Assembly: GCF_050624435.1 (NCBI RefSeq)
Contig: NC_134531.1
Location: 253,780,812 to 253,844,811, forward strand
DNA: 64,000 bases
Origin: Tenrec ecaudatus
Taxonomy: Eukaryota > Chordata > Mammalia > Afrosoricida > Tenrecidae
Direction of reading: 5' to 3'
Below, in pieces: positions 44,921 to 57,530 of this stretch. Both the position numbers and the translations under genes were made by a program. Within the stretch, counting starts at the first letter, position 1. Every line of letters starts with the position of its first letter. Under the pieces are notes generated by a model. That model had not been told where the DNA came from. It worked only from the letters and a program-made list of their open reading frames with translations, and searched no databases.

Positions 44921-45841
44921 CTGGGACTGTGTGCCTTGCGCCCAGACTCTCTCTTATGTTCACATCTCAGACCAAGTGGTGGGAAGGCCTAGAAAACAAA
45001 AGGGATTCACCACACCCTCATGGGAGCACAGTCCCTCTGATTATACAGACGTTTTCCTCTCATCAATACACTAGCACGTATAGTTCACCTATGGCCACTG
45101 CTATTCCGCTGCTGACACCCTTCAATCACTTAGGGACTGGTGTAGAAAATAGAGAGAAAAAAACCCTGAGAATTTTGTTCCTGTTTTCAGATCCTTAAGT
45201 GACCCCTTTCCCACTCTTTGAGCCAGTTAGAGAACTGCTCCAGAAACTGGGACTATTGTGATACCCAAGTCTAAGTTTTCAGTGGTCTTGGCAGGCCAAG
45301 GTGATAATTGACCAAAAAAACCAAAAATCTTATAAACTGCTGTTTGGTGGTACTTTCTTTTCCTCTTCAACTGACTTTTCAGAAGCTTCACACTCCCTTG
45401 TAAATGCACCACAGTTTGAGACACAGTGTTTGAAGATTCTGAAATATACACCAATCACCCCAAAATAAGTATTGCTATAACCAGTTGATTAAAAATCGTT
45501 TGCAGGTTCTGGTTCTGGGTGAATTGGAGAACAACATGTTACCCTGTATCTCCCACTGAAGCCACTATAAAAGTTGGGCAGAATGTATGAAGCAGTGTTT
45601 GGAGAAACATTCTATGAATTCCATTTTACATCAATCTTTTGAAGCTTTTCCTATAATCACCACAGAAGATTTTGACCAAAATCTGAGAAATGATGGTCAC
45701 AAGCTGGATTCTTAGCCTGCACTCCGAAGGCAGACATATTTTGTGCTATTACTTTACTGAGTGGTGCCCTGATGGACAAGGAGGATGAGGCAGTTAGGAT
45801 AAAGGCACTCGGAGGATGCACTTGTGAGTTGACTGTTATTT
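44921..45841. other. Non-repeat stretch, nothing recognised
   Basis: No exon or young repeat. May include the eroded end of the preceding LINE. Confidence 0.35.
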
Positions 45842-47100
45842 TTAGGTTTCAATGAGTTGGTTCCAACTCATAACAATCCCAGTTCCAACAGAACACACCA
45901 CTGACAGGTCCTGCACCATACTAAAAATGTTTGATATGTTCAAACTGATTGCTGCGGCCACTGGGTCAATCCATTTAATTGAAGGGCTTCCTCATAGTTA
46001 GTGACTCTATACCACACAAATGTACTTATCCAGGGACTGGTTCCTCCTGACAATAAAGTCAAAGTATGTTGAGACACAGTCTCAGCAGTATTCTGATTTT
46101 CAATGCGTATGAGGGGAATGAAAATATTGTCACTTTGGTCAGGTGCACCTTTGTTGTTCAAGTGACATCTACAATTTTTTTTTAACACATTGAAGAGGTC
46201 TTTTGCTCCAGATTTACCCCATACAATATGATCTTTGATTTCTTGACTGTAACTTCCATAAGCATTGACAATATATCCCAATAAAATTACCGACAATGTC
46301 ATTATTTTCTCCAGGTGTCATGGTATCCCCTATTGGGCATACTGAGAGCTTTATTCTGTGATCAGCAATTAAGTGCTTCAATTCCTTTGTTTCCAGCAAG
46401 CATGGTTGTGTCTCTGCAAACTGCGGGTTGTTAATGAATTTTCCTTCAACCCTGATGCCGAATTCTTCTCCATGTAATTCAGTTTCTCAGATGTTTTACT
46501 CAGAGTACAGATTGAATAAGCATGATGAAAGGATACAACCTTGATGCACAAGGTATCCCTTTGTTATGCTCAGACTACTGCCTCTTGGTCTATACGTAGG
46601 CTCTGCATGACACAAAGGAAATTTTGGAATTCCCATTCTTTGCAATGCTATCTATAATTTGGTATGATCACACAGTCAAATCCCTTTACATAGTTAATAT
46701 AAATGTTTCTGTTATTCTCTGCTTCCAGCTAAGATCTAGTTGATGTCAGCAATGATAGTTCTCATTCCACATCCTCTTCTGAATCTTGAAGGTCCCTGGA
46801 GATGTCCTGGTGTAACAGCTTTTGAATTATCTTCTAGATTTTACTTGCATGTGCTATCAAAAACATCACTGAATAGTTTCTAGCTTCATTTGGATCATCT
46901 CTCTTTGAAATGGGCCTGAATACAGATCCCTTACAGTTAGTAGGGCAGGTAACTATCTTCCAAATTTCTTGGCACGGATAACTGAGTCATTACAGCATTG
47001 TATCTGCTAAAACACTTGAGTTGGTATTCCATCAATCCTTGAGCCTTGTTTTATCCAAAGCCTTCACTGACGCTTGGGCTTAATCATTTTTATGGAGCTA
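45842..47100 (-). mobile_element. BovB/RTE-type LINE, minus strand, left segment
   Basis: Tail at the left ('gagttggttccaactcata'), then 'cagggactggttcctcctga', 'gcaaactgcgggttgttaat', 'catgatgaaaggatacaacc' and 'tcttccaaatttcttggc'. Covers the 3' UTR and reverse-transcriptase region. Broken frames. Resumes at 47960. Confidence 0.9.
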
Positions 47101-47104
47101 TACC

Positions 47105-47285
47105 TAACTAGCCCTGCTGGCGTAGGAGCTTACCCATTCAGCTGCTAACCAGGTCCCCTGGCTGCTGTGCGGGAGAAAGGTGGTTTTCTATTCCTGTAAA
47201 CAGTTCTGGTCTTGTAAACACACAGGGGCAGTTTTGGCTTTAGAAGGTCAATGTGAGGCAGAGTCCACTCGAATTCAGGGAGACA
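47105..47285 (+). repeat. AfroSINE, plus strand, inserted in RTE
   Basis: Head 'tagccctgctggcgtaggag', 'tgctgtgcgggagaaaggtg', end 'ggcagagtccactcgaattc'. Confidence 0.8.
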
Positions 47286-47289
47286 ATGA

Positions 47290-47955
47290 ACATATCATAC
47301 AATAGAACAATCATATCAAGAAGGGCTGGGTAATCTTTGCCACAGTCAACTTTGGAACCTTTTCTTCATTCTCGTACCCATTGAGGTCGACTCCCCTTTT
47401 CCACGCCCTTTCTTTCTGTGTCCCCGGCAATTATCCATCCAGCTACTGTCTTTGTACTTCTACCCACCCTGCTTTCCCTATACAGGGAAATAGAAAATAG
47501 GACCAAACTACAAACAAGATCTCAGCAACCCAGACCGTACGAACCAGGCAAAGACCTTAACCTAAGAGAAAGCAGAGAATATCAAAACTTTGGGAAGAAA
47601 TTCTTATCGGGTGTGATCAAATTACAAGGTATTACATTCCAGCAAAGTGTATCAACTAAAATCCACTTTATAATGCTTTCTGTTTGATGTTAGGGCTGTT
47701 AACATTTCTTGCCTATGTGCACTGGGGATTCGTCATGGGCTGAATTCATGTAGAGATTCTGTAAATGGATCAGTTTCCCACAAACCAGGTGTTAAGAACT
47801 TAGGCACTCTTCCCATTCCCTCAACCAGGGTTGGATCTTATTATTTACTATCCTTGGATCACACAGGTTGGCATGCTTTTTTCATGTGGACTTAACTAAT
47901 TTCTCTTAGATGCCTGCTTGTTTTGAGACAAGCATTTCAGATGGACTTATCACCA
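47290..47955 (-). mobile_element. Older L1-type LINE 3' region, minus strand, inserted in RTE
   Basis: 'ccacagtcaactttggaac', 'caattatccatccagctact' and 'ccttggatcacacaggttgg' match the older-type copy at 50776-51540. Separates the two halves of the RTE. Confidence 0.65.
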
Positions 47956-47959
47956 TTGG

Positions 47960-48420
47960 TTCTTGAAATGTTTGACTGGAAGTGTTCTTTTTGATACAGT
48001 GGTTTCATACATTTTCTCAATCATTCGTTCATCGACTTCTTCAGTATTGCAACTTGAGACTAAGTTTTCCCTCAGTTCTTTTGACTTGAGAAACACTGGT
48101 TCTGTTATTCCCTTTAGGTTTTCTAACTACTGGTCTTCATACATTTCATTTTATTTTCTCTTCTCAAGCCACATTTTGAAATCTTCTATTATTCAGCTTT
48201 GAATTCATCATCTCTTCCATTTGTTTTAGGTACCCTACCTTCAAGAGCACATTTTAGTCTTTTCTGACATCTATATTGGTATCTTTTTTTTCATGACTTT
48301 TTTGCTTTCTTCATTTAAATTGTGATCCCACAATTCATTTGGTGTTTAATGAGCTAAATCTAATGAGATTTACATATTCAGGTAAGACATACTGAAGACA
48401 TTTGTGCTGTATGCAACCCA
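47960..48420 (-). mobile_element. BovB/RTE-type LINE, minus strand, right segment
   Basis: 'ttcttgaaatgtttgactgg', 'tattgcaacttgagactaag' and 'gagcacattttagtctttt' continue the RTE beyond the insertions, upstream of the reverse-transcriptase core. Confidence 0.85.
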
Positions 48421-49244
48421 AGTTCCCCAGTTTCATTCTTGAACCAGAGGTATTTTGCTTATTAATTTACCAATGAGGATGGACAAGGACACTGAAGCAG
48501 GAGAGGCAGTATATTAAGCTGGCTACTAAATATGACTTACTGCTAGTCAGAGGAATTATCCATTATTACATATAGTGATTATCCAAACTGTCCACAATGA
48601 GCTTTTACTCCATTGTGGACGTGTCTGAGAATATCTTCACACAATAGTCTGAAAAATGTTACAAAATAAAAAACACTTCAACTTTATTGGTCTAGTTTGA
48701 GGCATGTCCGAAGGATTGATTCTGACCTGTCTATATTCAATAGGAGACTTGCAGAGCTTCTGAAAACAAGATCGCTGGGAAAGGCTACTCCAGGCTGCAC
48801 TACATATTATCTTCCTTTAGAGTCATATCTAACTGGATCCATAGAATAGAAAATTATCTGTGATTTGGGCTGGAATAAAAAGCTATGTCCCATTAATAGC
48901 AAGTATCATAGGCCAGTCAGATTCGTTATTATGTGAACCTGGAAATACTAATTAATCACTTGACAAGGGATAAATGAGAATACGCAGAAATCAATGAATC
49001 ATGCTGGGAAATCTAACTCTTCCTGCTGCTAAACTTCCTTGAATGGAGATGCCCTTCCAATTTCTGTATACACAAAACTGGCCCCATTAATTCTTACTAA
49101 TACTTAAGATTACTCTCCATAGTCAAGCACATATGCCTTAAAAGGTGACCTAATTTGTTAATCCAGCTTGGGTAAATATCCATTCCTACCAATCCCAAAA
49201 GTCTAATTAATCCTATTTGGTCTATTCTGCTCAATTGCTGCTTA
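48421..49244. other. Non-repeat stretch, nothing recognised
   Basis: No feature supported. Confidence 0.4.
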
Positions 49245-49580
49245 ACAAACCACTACAAAAATGGGAGGCTCACAACAGCCATCATTTCTTATGATTCCAG
49301 TGACAGCCTTTGGCTTCATATAAGATCATGCACCTGAGCACATTCCATTGGAGTGTCAACTGGTTAAAGTGCAAGAAGGCTTCACTTACAGGGCTGAGGC
49401 TGGAGCAGCTCAGTTCTCAAATCACAAAATCAGAAGCTGCAATGTTTCTTGGTTAGGCTCCAGCATCTGAGCAACATCCTGTCTGCCACATTCTATTGGT
49501 CAAAGCAGGTTGAGTCCAGCTCATGTGCAATGCAGGGGCAATTCAACGCCACTTCCGGAGCACTACAAAGGATGGCCATG
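49245..49580. repeat. Ancient LTR-like dispersed repeat
   Basis: 'ctgcttaacaaaccactaca', 'ggctcacaacagccatcatt' and 'cagggctgaggctggagcag' follow a common old mammalian LTR-type repeat. Exact family not determined. Confidence 0.4.
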
Positions 49581-50439
49581 TTTTTCCTGAGTTCCTTCTT
49601 TCCAGGCCAGCGTAGATTCTAGCTCCCTATGTATTCTCCATGAATTGCTTTACTGATGTGGAATTGAGATGTTTTCTGGATACATCTTAACTTGCCAATT
49701 AGGAGACTTCTGGAATATAAAAAACTAGATTTTACAACTTTTATTGTAGTTTGAAATATTCAAATCTTTGTAAAATGTACTACTTTGAAAAAAATCAGTT
49801 TTTCAGTTCCATTTTTAAATCATCTTCATAGTCAGAGATGTCAATAAATTATAAGGAAGCTTCAAAAAGTTTGTGGAATCAATCCTGAGGCCAGAACTAA
49901 ATAGCATCTGGCTACAGCTACCAACTGGCTTGCAAAAGATCACATCAGACATTTCTGGATAGAATGGAAGAAAAATGTAGACCACACTCAAAATCTTAAG
50001 GAAGACTAGATTTACTCATTGGATAGAAACCGGTGAAACACCCAAGCTGTGGCCCTTAGTCATCCTTCAAACCTGGAACTGCACTTTAGCAGCGTGGCTC
50101 AATTTTCAGCACAATGTAAGGGTAGTACTGGCAGTAGTGTGGTATGTACATCTTACACTAATCGGCCATTTAAGGTTTTTTAAAGCAGCATGTGCCCAAG
50201 GACAAAGTCCGAGGGTTAGGAAAGGAGAAATGCAAATAGGACACAAGGAGAAAATGGGAGATGTGAGGATACCAAAGGAGACTGAAACAGATGAATTGAA
50301 ACAAACAGGTATAAAGTACTGAAATATAATGATTTCCTCTGCAAATCTCCACCCAACTCATAAAAAGCTTCTTAAAATTTAATTATGGAAAAGGTCATTA
50401 TCTTCTAATTCCATTTGTTCACAAATGTTTGAAGCTCCG
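49581..50439. other. Mostly unrecognised, one mariner-like arm
   Basis: 'gaagcttcaaaaagtttgtg' at 49857 resembles the arm of the palindromic MITEs at 9501 and 12096, but the partner arm is not found. The rest is unrecognised. Confidence 0.3.
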
Positions 50440-50575
50440 GTACCATGTATGGAGCCTGGGTTGGGTACTGTTGGACAGCATGCTAAACGCAAGGTTTGAA
50501 GTTTAAACTGATCAGCTATTCTGGGAGAAAGGCTGTCTGCTATAGGTTTGAATCAACTATATAGCAGTGTTTTTT
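50440..50575 (+). repeat. AfroSINE, plus strand, partial
   Basis: 'atggagcctgggttgggtac', 'ttctgggagaaaggctgtct' and 'gtttgaatcaactatatag' in SINE order, with deletions. Confidence 0.65.
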
Positions 50576-50579
50576 AGTG

Positions 50580-50775
50580 CCATACTTAATAAAAATCATT
50601 TTATTAGGGGCTCATAAAACTCTCATCACATAGATCAATTGTGTAAAGCACATCTGTACATTCATTGCCCTCATCATCCTCAAAACATTTGCTCTCCAAG
50701 CCCCTGGCATCAGTAACTCATTTTTCCCCCATCCCTCCCCACTACCCCTTCCCTCATGAACCCTTAAATATATAT
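50580..50775 (-). mobile_element. L1-type LINE terminal region, minus strand
   Basis: Reversed tail 'ttttattaggggctcataaa', then 'gtgtaaagcacatctgtaca' and 'ttccctcatgaacccttaa'. Truncated at about 50775. Confidence 0.8.
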
Positions 50776-51540
50776 TTTTTAATTTTTAGTAGTTTCATCG
50801 GAATATACTTTACAAATACAATGTAATTGTTGAGTCATATTAAGGTTTGTAAAATCACCACCCCAGTCAACTTTGGTACATTTTTTCTCCGGCTGTTGAT
50901 GGTGCCCCATATCCCCATAGACCCCTGCTGTGCCCTTAGGCAATTATCCAGTTACTGTCTCGATAGATCCATCCATCCTGGATTTCATATACAGAAAATG
51001 ATATAAAACAGACAAGCAGCAAGCAAACATTAAAAAGCCCCAACAATGACTACATATAGAAAAACTTCGATTAAAAAGAAGGAAAATGTTAAAAAATTGA
51101 AGCAACTTTAAAAAGGGTCAAAAGGGGTATCAAATGATAAGGGATATTTTAACCCAACTGCATCTGCCAGTGAACTATGCAGTGTTCTGCCTCTCCACGA
51201 TGGTCAGAGGCAATTTACTATGGTCAGAGGGGAGGCTGAATCCATGTGAGGACCCTGAAAGCTGATTTTCCATGGTCATCCATAGTCTCTAAAAACTGGG
51301 TGCTCACTATTTAAGCTCTGATACCATTTCTTCCTTACAGACTTGTATTTTATTTACAATCCTTGGATCACACAGGCTAGTGTGATTCTGCCATGTTGAC
51401 TTAGTTGCTGCCTCATTTAGATGGCTGTGTTTTAATACAGCCTTTCAGATCCCAGACACTATTTTTTCTGATAGCCGGGCACCATGTGGTTTCTTTACTA
51501 CACTTTTCTATAACACCCATATCTTCAGTGATGTCTTAAT
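50776..51540 (-). mobile_element. Older L1-type LINE 3' region, minus strand
   Basis: 'cggaatatactttacaaata', 'ccaccccagtcaactttggt', 'ggatcacacaggctagtgtg' and 'tgatagccgggcaccatg'. More diverged than the tail beside it; the same older type as 47290-47955. Confidence 0.65.
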
Positions 51541-52050
51541 GAAGGAAAATATTGAGTAAGGTCATGTTGTCAGAATTAATTGTTCTTAGACTGGTGTTAG
51601 AATTAAGTGTGAGCCACAAATCTATTCATAATCTATGTTTTATATATGTCTGGGTCACATTAGAGAATATCATTACCATTTTGTGATAGAGAACATTATA
51701 AATCATTCTCCTGGGATTCACGTAATTCTGATACTGTCATTAATTTAGCCAATGGTATAGAATTTGAAACACTGTTTTGAAAAGGAAATTCTACAAGTAT
51801 AGGCTGATTTCAGACTTTAATACCTGTTGTTGGCTTATAGATTATGCTCTTAAGTAACTGGACATCTCACACAAACAATGGGGGTTGGTGATAGGGCAGA
51901 ACTTTCAATAGTTCTCTATATTTCATTACATACACCTTTTCTCCCCAGGACTGACACCACTGGTATAAGAACTGTCTTCCAGGAATTAAAATGAAAGCCT
52001 GAAAAGTACACTATTAAAAGTAGTCTTCATTTAAGTTGTGAGAAATAACT
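51541..52050. other. Non-repeat stretch, nothing recognised
   Basis: No feature supported. Confidence 0.4.
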
Positions 52051-52755
52051 ATTTTTTTAAATTGGGGGCTCATACAACTCGTAACACAATCCATACATAC
52101 ATCCATTGTGTCAAGCACATTTGTAAATTTATTGGTCTTATCATTCTCAAAACATTTGCTTTCTACTTGAGCCCTTGGTATCAGCTCATTTTCCCCTCCT
52201 TCATGAACTCTTGATAATTTAAATGATTATTTTGTCATGTCTTACACTGTCCAACGTCTCCCTTCACCCACTTCTCCAATGTCCGTCCCCCAGGGAGATG
52301 GTTATATGTCCTTGTATGCCCCCTTCTACCCCACCTTCCCTCAACCCTCCCGGTATCATCACTCTCTCCTCTAGTCATGAAGAGTTCATCTGCCGTGGGT
52401 TCCCTGTGTTTCCAGTTCCTATCTGTACCAGTGTCCATCCTCTGGTCTAGCCAGATTTGTAAAGAATTGGGATCATGATAGGTGGCGGTAGGGGTGGGGA
52501 GTGGGTAAGCATTTAAGAACTAGAGGAAAGTTGTATGCTTCATAGTGGCGGCATTGTACCAACTGGCTCCTCCTCCTAGCGACCCTTCAGTAAGCAGGTG
52601 GGTGTCCAGTTGCCTACAGATGGGCTTTGGGTCTCCACTCCGCACTCTCTCTCATTCACAATGATACGATTTTTTGTTCTTTGATGCCTGATACCTGATA
52701 CCTTCGACATCTCATGATCACGCAGGCTGGTGTGTTTCTTCCATGTGAAAAGTAA
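52051..52755 (-). mobile_element. L1-type LINE 3' region, minus strand
   Basis: Reversed tail 'aattgggggctcatacaact', then 'cattgtgtcaagcacatttg', 'ccagggagatggttatatg' and 'cacgcaggctggtgtgtttc'. 5' truncated. Confidence 0.85.
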
Positions 52756-54640
52756 CATAATTTTTATAGAGTAAATAACCAAGTTATTTCTTAACTTCTA
52801 AAGAACATTAATAAATCTCAAGGAAAGTCAGTTTAATTATTCACTCTAGTTAGAAAAGCACTATAGTAAATTGGAGGCATTTAAATAGAACAATAAGTTA
52901 TAATAAATTTTGAAGAATCAAACATCAATGACCTTTTGTATCACTTAATTTTAAGACACATATTTTTACTTGGCCAATGAGATAAAACCAGATATTATGT
53001 ATGAAAGGGATCTTAAGTCCCCCTCACTAAACGCTATGTCTATAAAGCAGGAACTATGCCTTCTTTATCTTGTATTGCAATTGCCTAGGATAAACTGGGC
53101 TGATAGGTGTAGAGAACTCAATAAATATTCTTTAAGTACATTTATTTCATATAATTTACAAATGAATGAAAGTAAAACACCATTATCACCTTAACAGTAT
53201 TGCTTTCATCATAAATCAAGCATAATAATTGGTATTATATATTTTATTAATGGATACATAGAAAAAAATTAATATGGATCAATTACCCTGGTCCCTTATA
53301 ATTATTTAAAGTTTTTCTTTTACAAGCACAATTCATACTGTAAAGTTATATACCATACACTAAAATTTAAAAACAGACAATATTAAAACTAAATGCATAA
53401 AATATGAAATAAATCATGATGCGACATGAAGTTGGCTTACACCATTCTAACTGAATACAGACCTTTACCAAGAGGCTGATAATTCTAGGGAACCCTTCTG
53501 AGATAAGAATTAATTTTGGCCAAGTTATCATAACTAAAGTCCTACATTGTTAAAACGCTAATTTGAAGTCCATAAATAAAAGCAGAATATGATAACGCAT
53601 TCTTAGATACACAAAAATCTTTCAGAAACTTTAAAGGTTTTAGATTGACTTAAATATAAAATCCTTGAATTGAAAATTGCTGAGGTTTCCAAATACTATC
53701 TTTTCATGTCTTCACAGCCTGGATCTGATCTGATAAAAATAAACAAACAGACAGACAAACAAAAAATTGAGTCCACATGGGAATACATTTTTTTAAAGTA
53801 ATCCAAACAACAGAAGAAACCTATTCACAGACCGAGTTTTAAAAAGCACATTGAGATGTTTATTTTTACCAAAGTTTCACACAGTTAGAAAAATCAAAAA
53901 GTTATACAAAGTTGCATGGAGAAAGCAATTCCTTGGCCTGGCCTTTCTCTTCCCTTTCAAAGGCAACTACATGAGTTTTCTCCCTCTCAGGTGGTCCCGC
54001 CCAGTCCCTATGTGCTTTCACTATCATGTCTTCAATGAAAGGTTCCCTCAATAGAAGGAGAACACGACCCGCTTTCATGCTCTCATGCTAGTAACTCCAA
54101 AACCCAACATGAGGTTTCTAAGCTTACCATCCTCCTAACATAATCATACAGTGATTATTAATATGATGATCTAAATGCTATTCATGGCAGCAACGGTATA
54201 CTATGATCACTTTTTCTCTTATTTGGTTTATGTCCTTGTTTATATGCAGCACACCAATTACTGGGTACCTCAGCAAAATACATAAAATATAAACTTTGAG
54301 ACGTAACATACTTGAAAATGTCTTTATTTGGCCATCATTACCTTAATACGGCCTAACAACATAGTTCAATCATTTTCCCTTGGATTTTCTAGGATTTTCA
54401 ATATTTCCCAGCTTCCAAGTTTTATTGGTGAAAAACCTAATTACTGTTGAGAAATCTGATGCCATCTGTTTCCTTTCCTTTATATGAAACCTATTTTTCT
54501 CTCAGGCAACTTGTCGGATCTCCTTTTGTACTGCAGTTCCATGGTCTTCAATGCTGACGTTTCAGGAGGATGTCCTTTGGTGTGGGCTATGTTTATTCTA
54601 AGAGCACTGGGCTCTTGAGAAGCATTTCAAACACAAACCA
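52756..54640. other. AT-rich stretch, mostly unrecognised
   Basis: 53840-54060 resembles an old LINE 3' UTR ('aaaaatcaaaaagttataca'). A 67-codon frame there (53851-54054) is not a gene. The rest shows no recognisable element. Confidence 0.35.
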
Positions 54641-54647
54641 ACCCTTC

Positions 54648-55117
54648 TGTTGTGGAAAATAGTGTTTGAACTTTGTGTCCCATTGTTTCTTCTATTCTTG
54701 CTTTCTGAAATTCTTTTTATTTGAATATTGGGTCTCTTGGACATGGACCGTAATGGATGAGATTATATCTTGCCCCCAAGATGTCTTGTAAATTCTAACT
54801 TCTATGACTATGCTTATCATCCCATTCGATAATGGGTTGTCTTTACTGAGACAGGATTATTGCAGGATGAGTTTCAAGATATCTCTTTTGAGGCATATAA
54901 GAGATTAAGCAAGCAAGCAGGGAAGAGAGATGCCAACCCATGAGGATTGCACAGACACAAAATCTCAGAAGAAACACAGACCTCCATCCAGGGCTGAAAA
55001 AGAGAAAAAGCCTCTCAATCCCCTTCCCCAAGTTGGTATGCTAACTGTCAGAAAAATAAATTCATTAATATCATCCACTTGTGGTATTTGTTATACCAGC
55101 ATTGGATAACTAAGCCA
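54648..55117 (+). mobile_element. ERVL-MaLR-type LTR, plus strand
   Basis: 'gagattatatcttgccccca', 'gcatataagagattaagcaa', an AATAAA signal and 'catccacttgtggtatttg' close to the end 'ttggataactaag' are the usual order of mammalian MaLR LTRs. The 5' part is diverged, so the start is approximate. No internal genes. Confidence 0.75.
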
Positions 55118-55232
55118 TCTCATTATTTTTCTTTATTTTCTAGGAGACTACCTCTACTTTATCTTCTAATTCTTCTATTGAGTTTCCCATTTCTATTATT
55201 TATGCTTTTTTTTTAAAAAGGGGTCTTTATTC

Positions 55233-56070
55233 AAAATGGGTGCATAAGCAAATGTGGTGAAGAAAGCTGATGATACCCGAGTATATAGCATCTGTGGTCT
55301 TAAAGGCTTGAAGATAACTAAGCAAACATCTAGCTGAGAAGCAACAAAGGCCACATGGAAGAAGCACACCAGCCTGTGTGATAATGAAGTGTTGATGGGA
55401 TCAGGTATCAGGCATCTAAGACCCAGAACAAAATCATACCCAATGTGAATGGTGGGGGCAGCATGGAGTGGAGACCCAATGCCCATCTGTAGACAATTGG
55501 ACATCCCCTCACAGAGGGCTTACAGGGAAGAGATGAGCCAGTCAGGGTGCAGTATAGCACCGATGAAACACACAACTTTCTTATAGTTCTTTGGTGCTTC
55601 CTGCACCCCACTATCATGACCTTAATTCTACCTTGCAAATTGAATTAACCCAGACTATGCACACTGCTACATATAAGAATCTGCAACACAGGGAATTCAG
55701 GATAGATAAACCCTCGGGGCCAACAAGGAGAATAGAGATACTAGGAGGATTAGGGAGGGGGTTGGGGGGAGAAAGGGAGAAATCGATCACAAAGATCAAT
55801 CTATAACCCCCTCCCAGGGGGACAAACAACGGAAAAGTGGGTGAGGAGCAATGGAGGATGGTGTAAGATAGGAAAATAATAATCTATAACTTATCAAGAG
55901 TTCGTGAGAGAGGGTTGGCGGGGTAAGAGATGGGGAGCCGACATCAGGGGCTCAAGTGGGAAGAGAATTCTTTGAAAATGACGATGGCGGCATATGTGCA
56001 AATGTACTTGATACACTGGATGAATATATGGATTGTGATGAGATGGAAAAGCCCCCAATAAAAGTAAGAA
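55233..56070 (+). mobile_element. L1-type LINE 3' region, plus strand, in the tail of another LINE
   Basis: Runs from 'tgcataagcaaatgtggtga' to the terminal GCCCCCAATAAAAGTAAG. The flanks AAAAAGGGGTCTTT (55215-55228) and AAAAAGGGGGGGTCTTT (56071-56087) differ only in G-run length and are read as a target duplication. The element is sense copy of the sequence found inverted at 1757-3560. Confidence 0.85.
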
Positions 56071-56088
56071 AAAAAGGGGGGGTCTTTC

Positions 56089-56370
56089 TTTTCTTATCAT
56101 TTTATTGGGGGCTCATACAGCAATTATCACAATCCATACATCCATCCATTGTGTCAAGCACATCTGTACATATGTTGTCATAATCATTTTAAAAACATTT
56201 TCTTTCTATTTGAGCCCTTGGTATTAGCTCATTTTTTCCCTCCTTCCCCCCTTCATGAACCCTTGATATTTTATTAAAAATTTTTTTCATGTCTTACACT
56301 ATCCTATGTCACTCTTCACCCACTTTTCTATTGTCCACCCCCCTGGGAAGGGGTTATATGTAGATCTATC
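56089..56370 (-). mobile_element. L1-type LINE terminal region, minus strand
   Basis: Reversed tail 'cattttattgggggctcata', then 'gtgtcaagcacatctgtaca' and 'ccctgggaaggggttatatg'. Its A-rich tail appears to have been the insertion site of the + strand copy to the left. Confidence 0.8.
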
Positions 56371-56639
56371 ATTTATTTTTATTTTCCCCAAACTTTTTTG
56401 CTGTTGTTCTTTCATTGTTTATTTTTTAACAGCATCCTGGCCTTAGTCAGAAAAGGTATATTTTATTACCACTTTTAGGGAATTAATAGTAGTTTAAAAA
56501 ATGTTTTCCATGCCTAAGCTCTAGACCCTCTGTTCTGCTTATTTGGCATACTATTTTATGTTATGAGGTGTTTTACTTGATAAGGCCATCTAGCCAGTTT
56601 TTGTGGTTATATTTTTCTATCACTAACGGATGTCTAGGT
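56371..56639. other. Nothing recognised
   Basis: T-rich, no feature supported. Confidence 0.35.
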
Positions 56640-57490
56640 AGGGATATGAGAATGTGAGGTGCTTATGTCCCACGAACAGGATTACACAGCTTGTACCCTT
56701 GCCAAGTGGAAACATGCAGATAAGGTACATGATATCCTAATGGGGTGACTGGTTCATTTTATCATTCCACTGAGTTTAAAATGAGCCATCCTAGATGTAG
56801 AACAGAGGATCTCACTATCATCGAGAAAGAAGAGCAATGAGTCCACTCACTGTACAGTTTTCAAACCTGAGATCTCTATGCTGAATCTCTCAACTTGGGA
56901 CAGACAACTGTGACACGAGACAGTGAGGAGCAGTGGCAGAGAGATGTCAGCAGCCAAACTAGAACAAGACAGAGGAGGGGCTGAGCTCGTTCCTTTGGAC
57001 AAGGACTGCTGTTGAAGGAGGTTGTCTCCAGGCACATAGTCAGGAGTTATGTTTGCCAAGCCAGAGGGCTAGAACGGACTGCTTTCAGGCTCAGGCGTAT
57101 TGGCAGAGTGTAGTACCCTTAGGCATTTATTGGCAGAGCTAAAGGAGCCGTATAACGCTTGCCCAAGCAGGGCAGAAGCCAATGGGCTGTGTGGAAGAGA
57201 CTGAGGACTAGACCACCGTGCCTGTGGGCAAGGCTAGAAAGAGGTGCTGCAGATCACCTTTATCACTTTATCTTTATCACTTTGGATTCTGATTTGTAAT
57301 TTGCTAACTTCTCTAATAAATCCATAATGGTATTAAATATGAATTTTGTGTGACCACTGCAATACTTAAAGAGTGCCATGGGAGGGATAAGTTGGTGTCA
57401 GAATAAAGACTTGGAAGTTGGAGGACATCTGGCTTCCACTTCTTAGGAATCGTCTTTGGCTCTATGTGGAACTGGGTCCCACAACCCCTC
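56640..57490 (+). repeat. Old dispersed repeat, LTR- or ERV-like, class uncertain
   Basis: 'gctgctgttgaaggaggtt'-like sequence, an AATAAA (57312-57318) and 'ttgtgtgaccactgcaatac' followed by 'aagttggtgtcagaat' look like an old afrotherian retroviral LTR or internal region. No coding frame. Boundaries approximate. Confidence 0.35.
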
Positions 57491-57494
57491 GCTT

Positions 57495-57530
57495 AGCCTG
57501 AAGTAGCCCTGGTGGCACTGTTACACTGCA
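57495..57530 (+). repeat. AfroSINE head fragment
   Basis: 'agtagccctggtggcactgt' is the tRNA-like head only. Confidence 0.6.

Noticed and set aside
55196..55829. Overlapping minus-strand frames of 70-100 codons
   Set aside because: All lie antisense to an L1-type 3' region, and equivalent frames recur in other copies of the same repeat.
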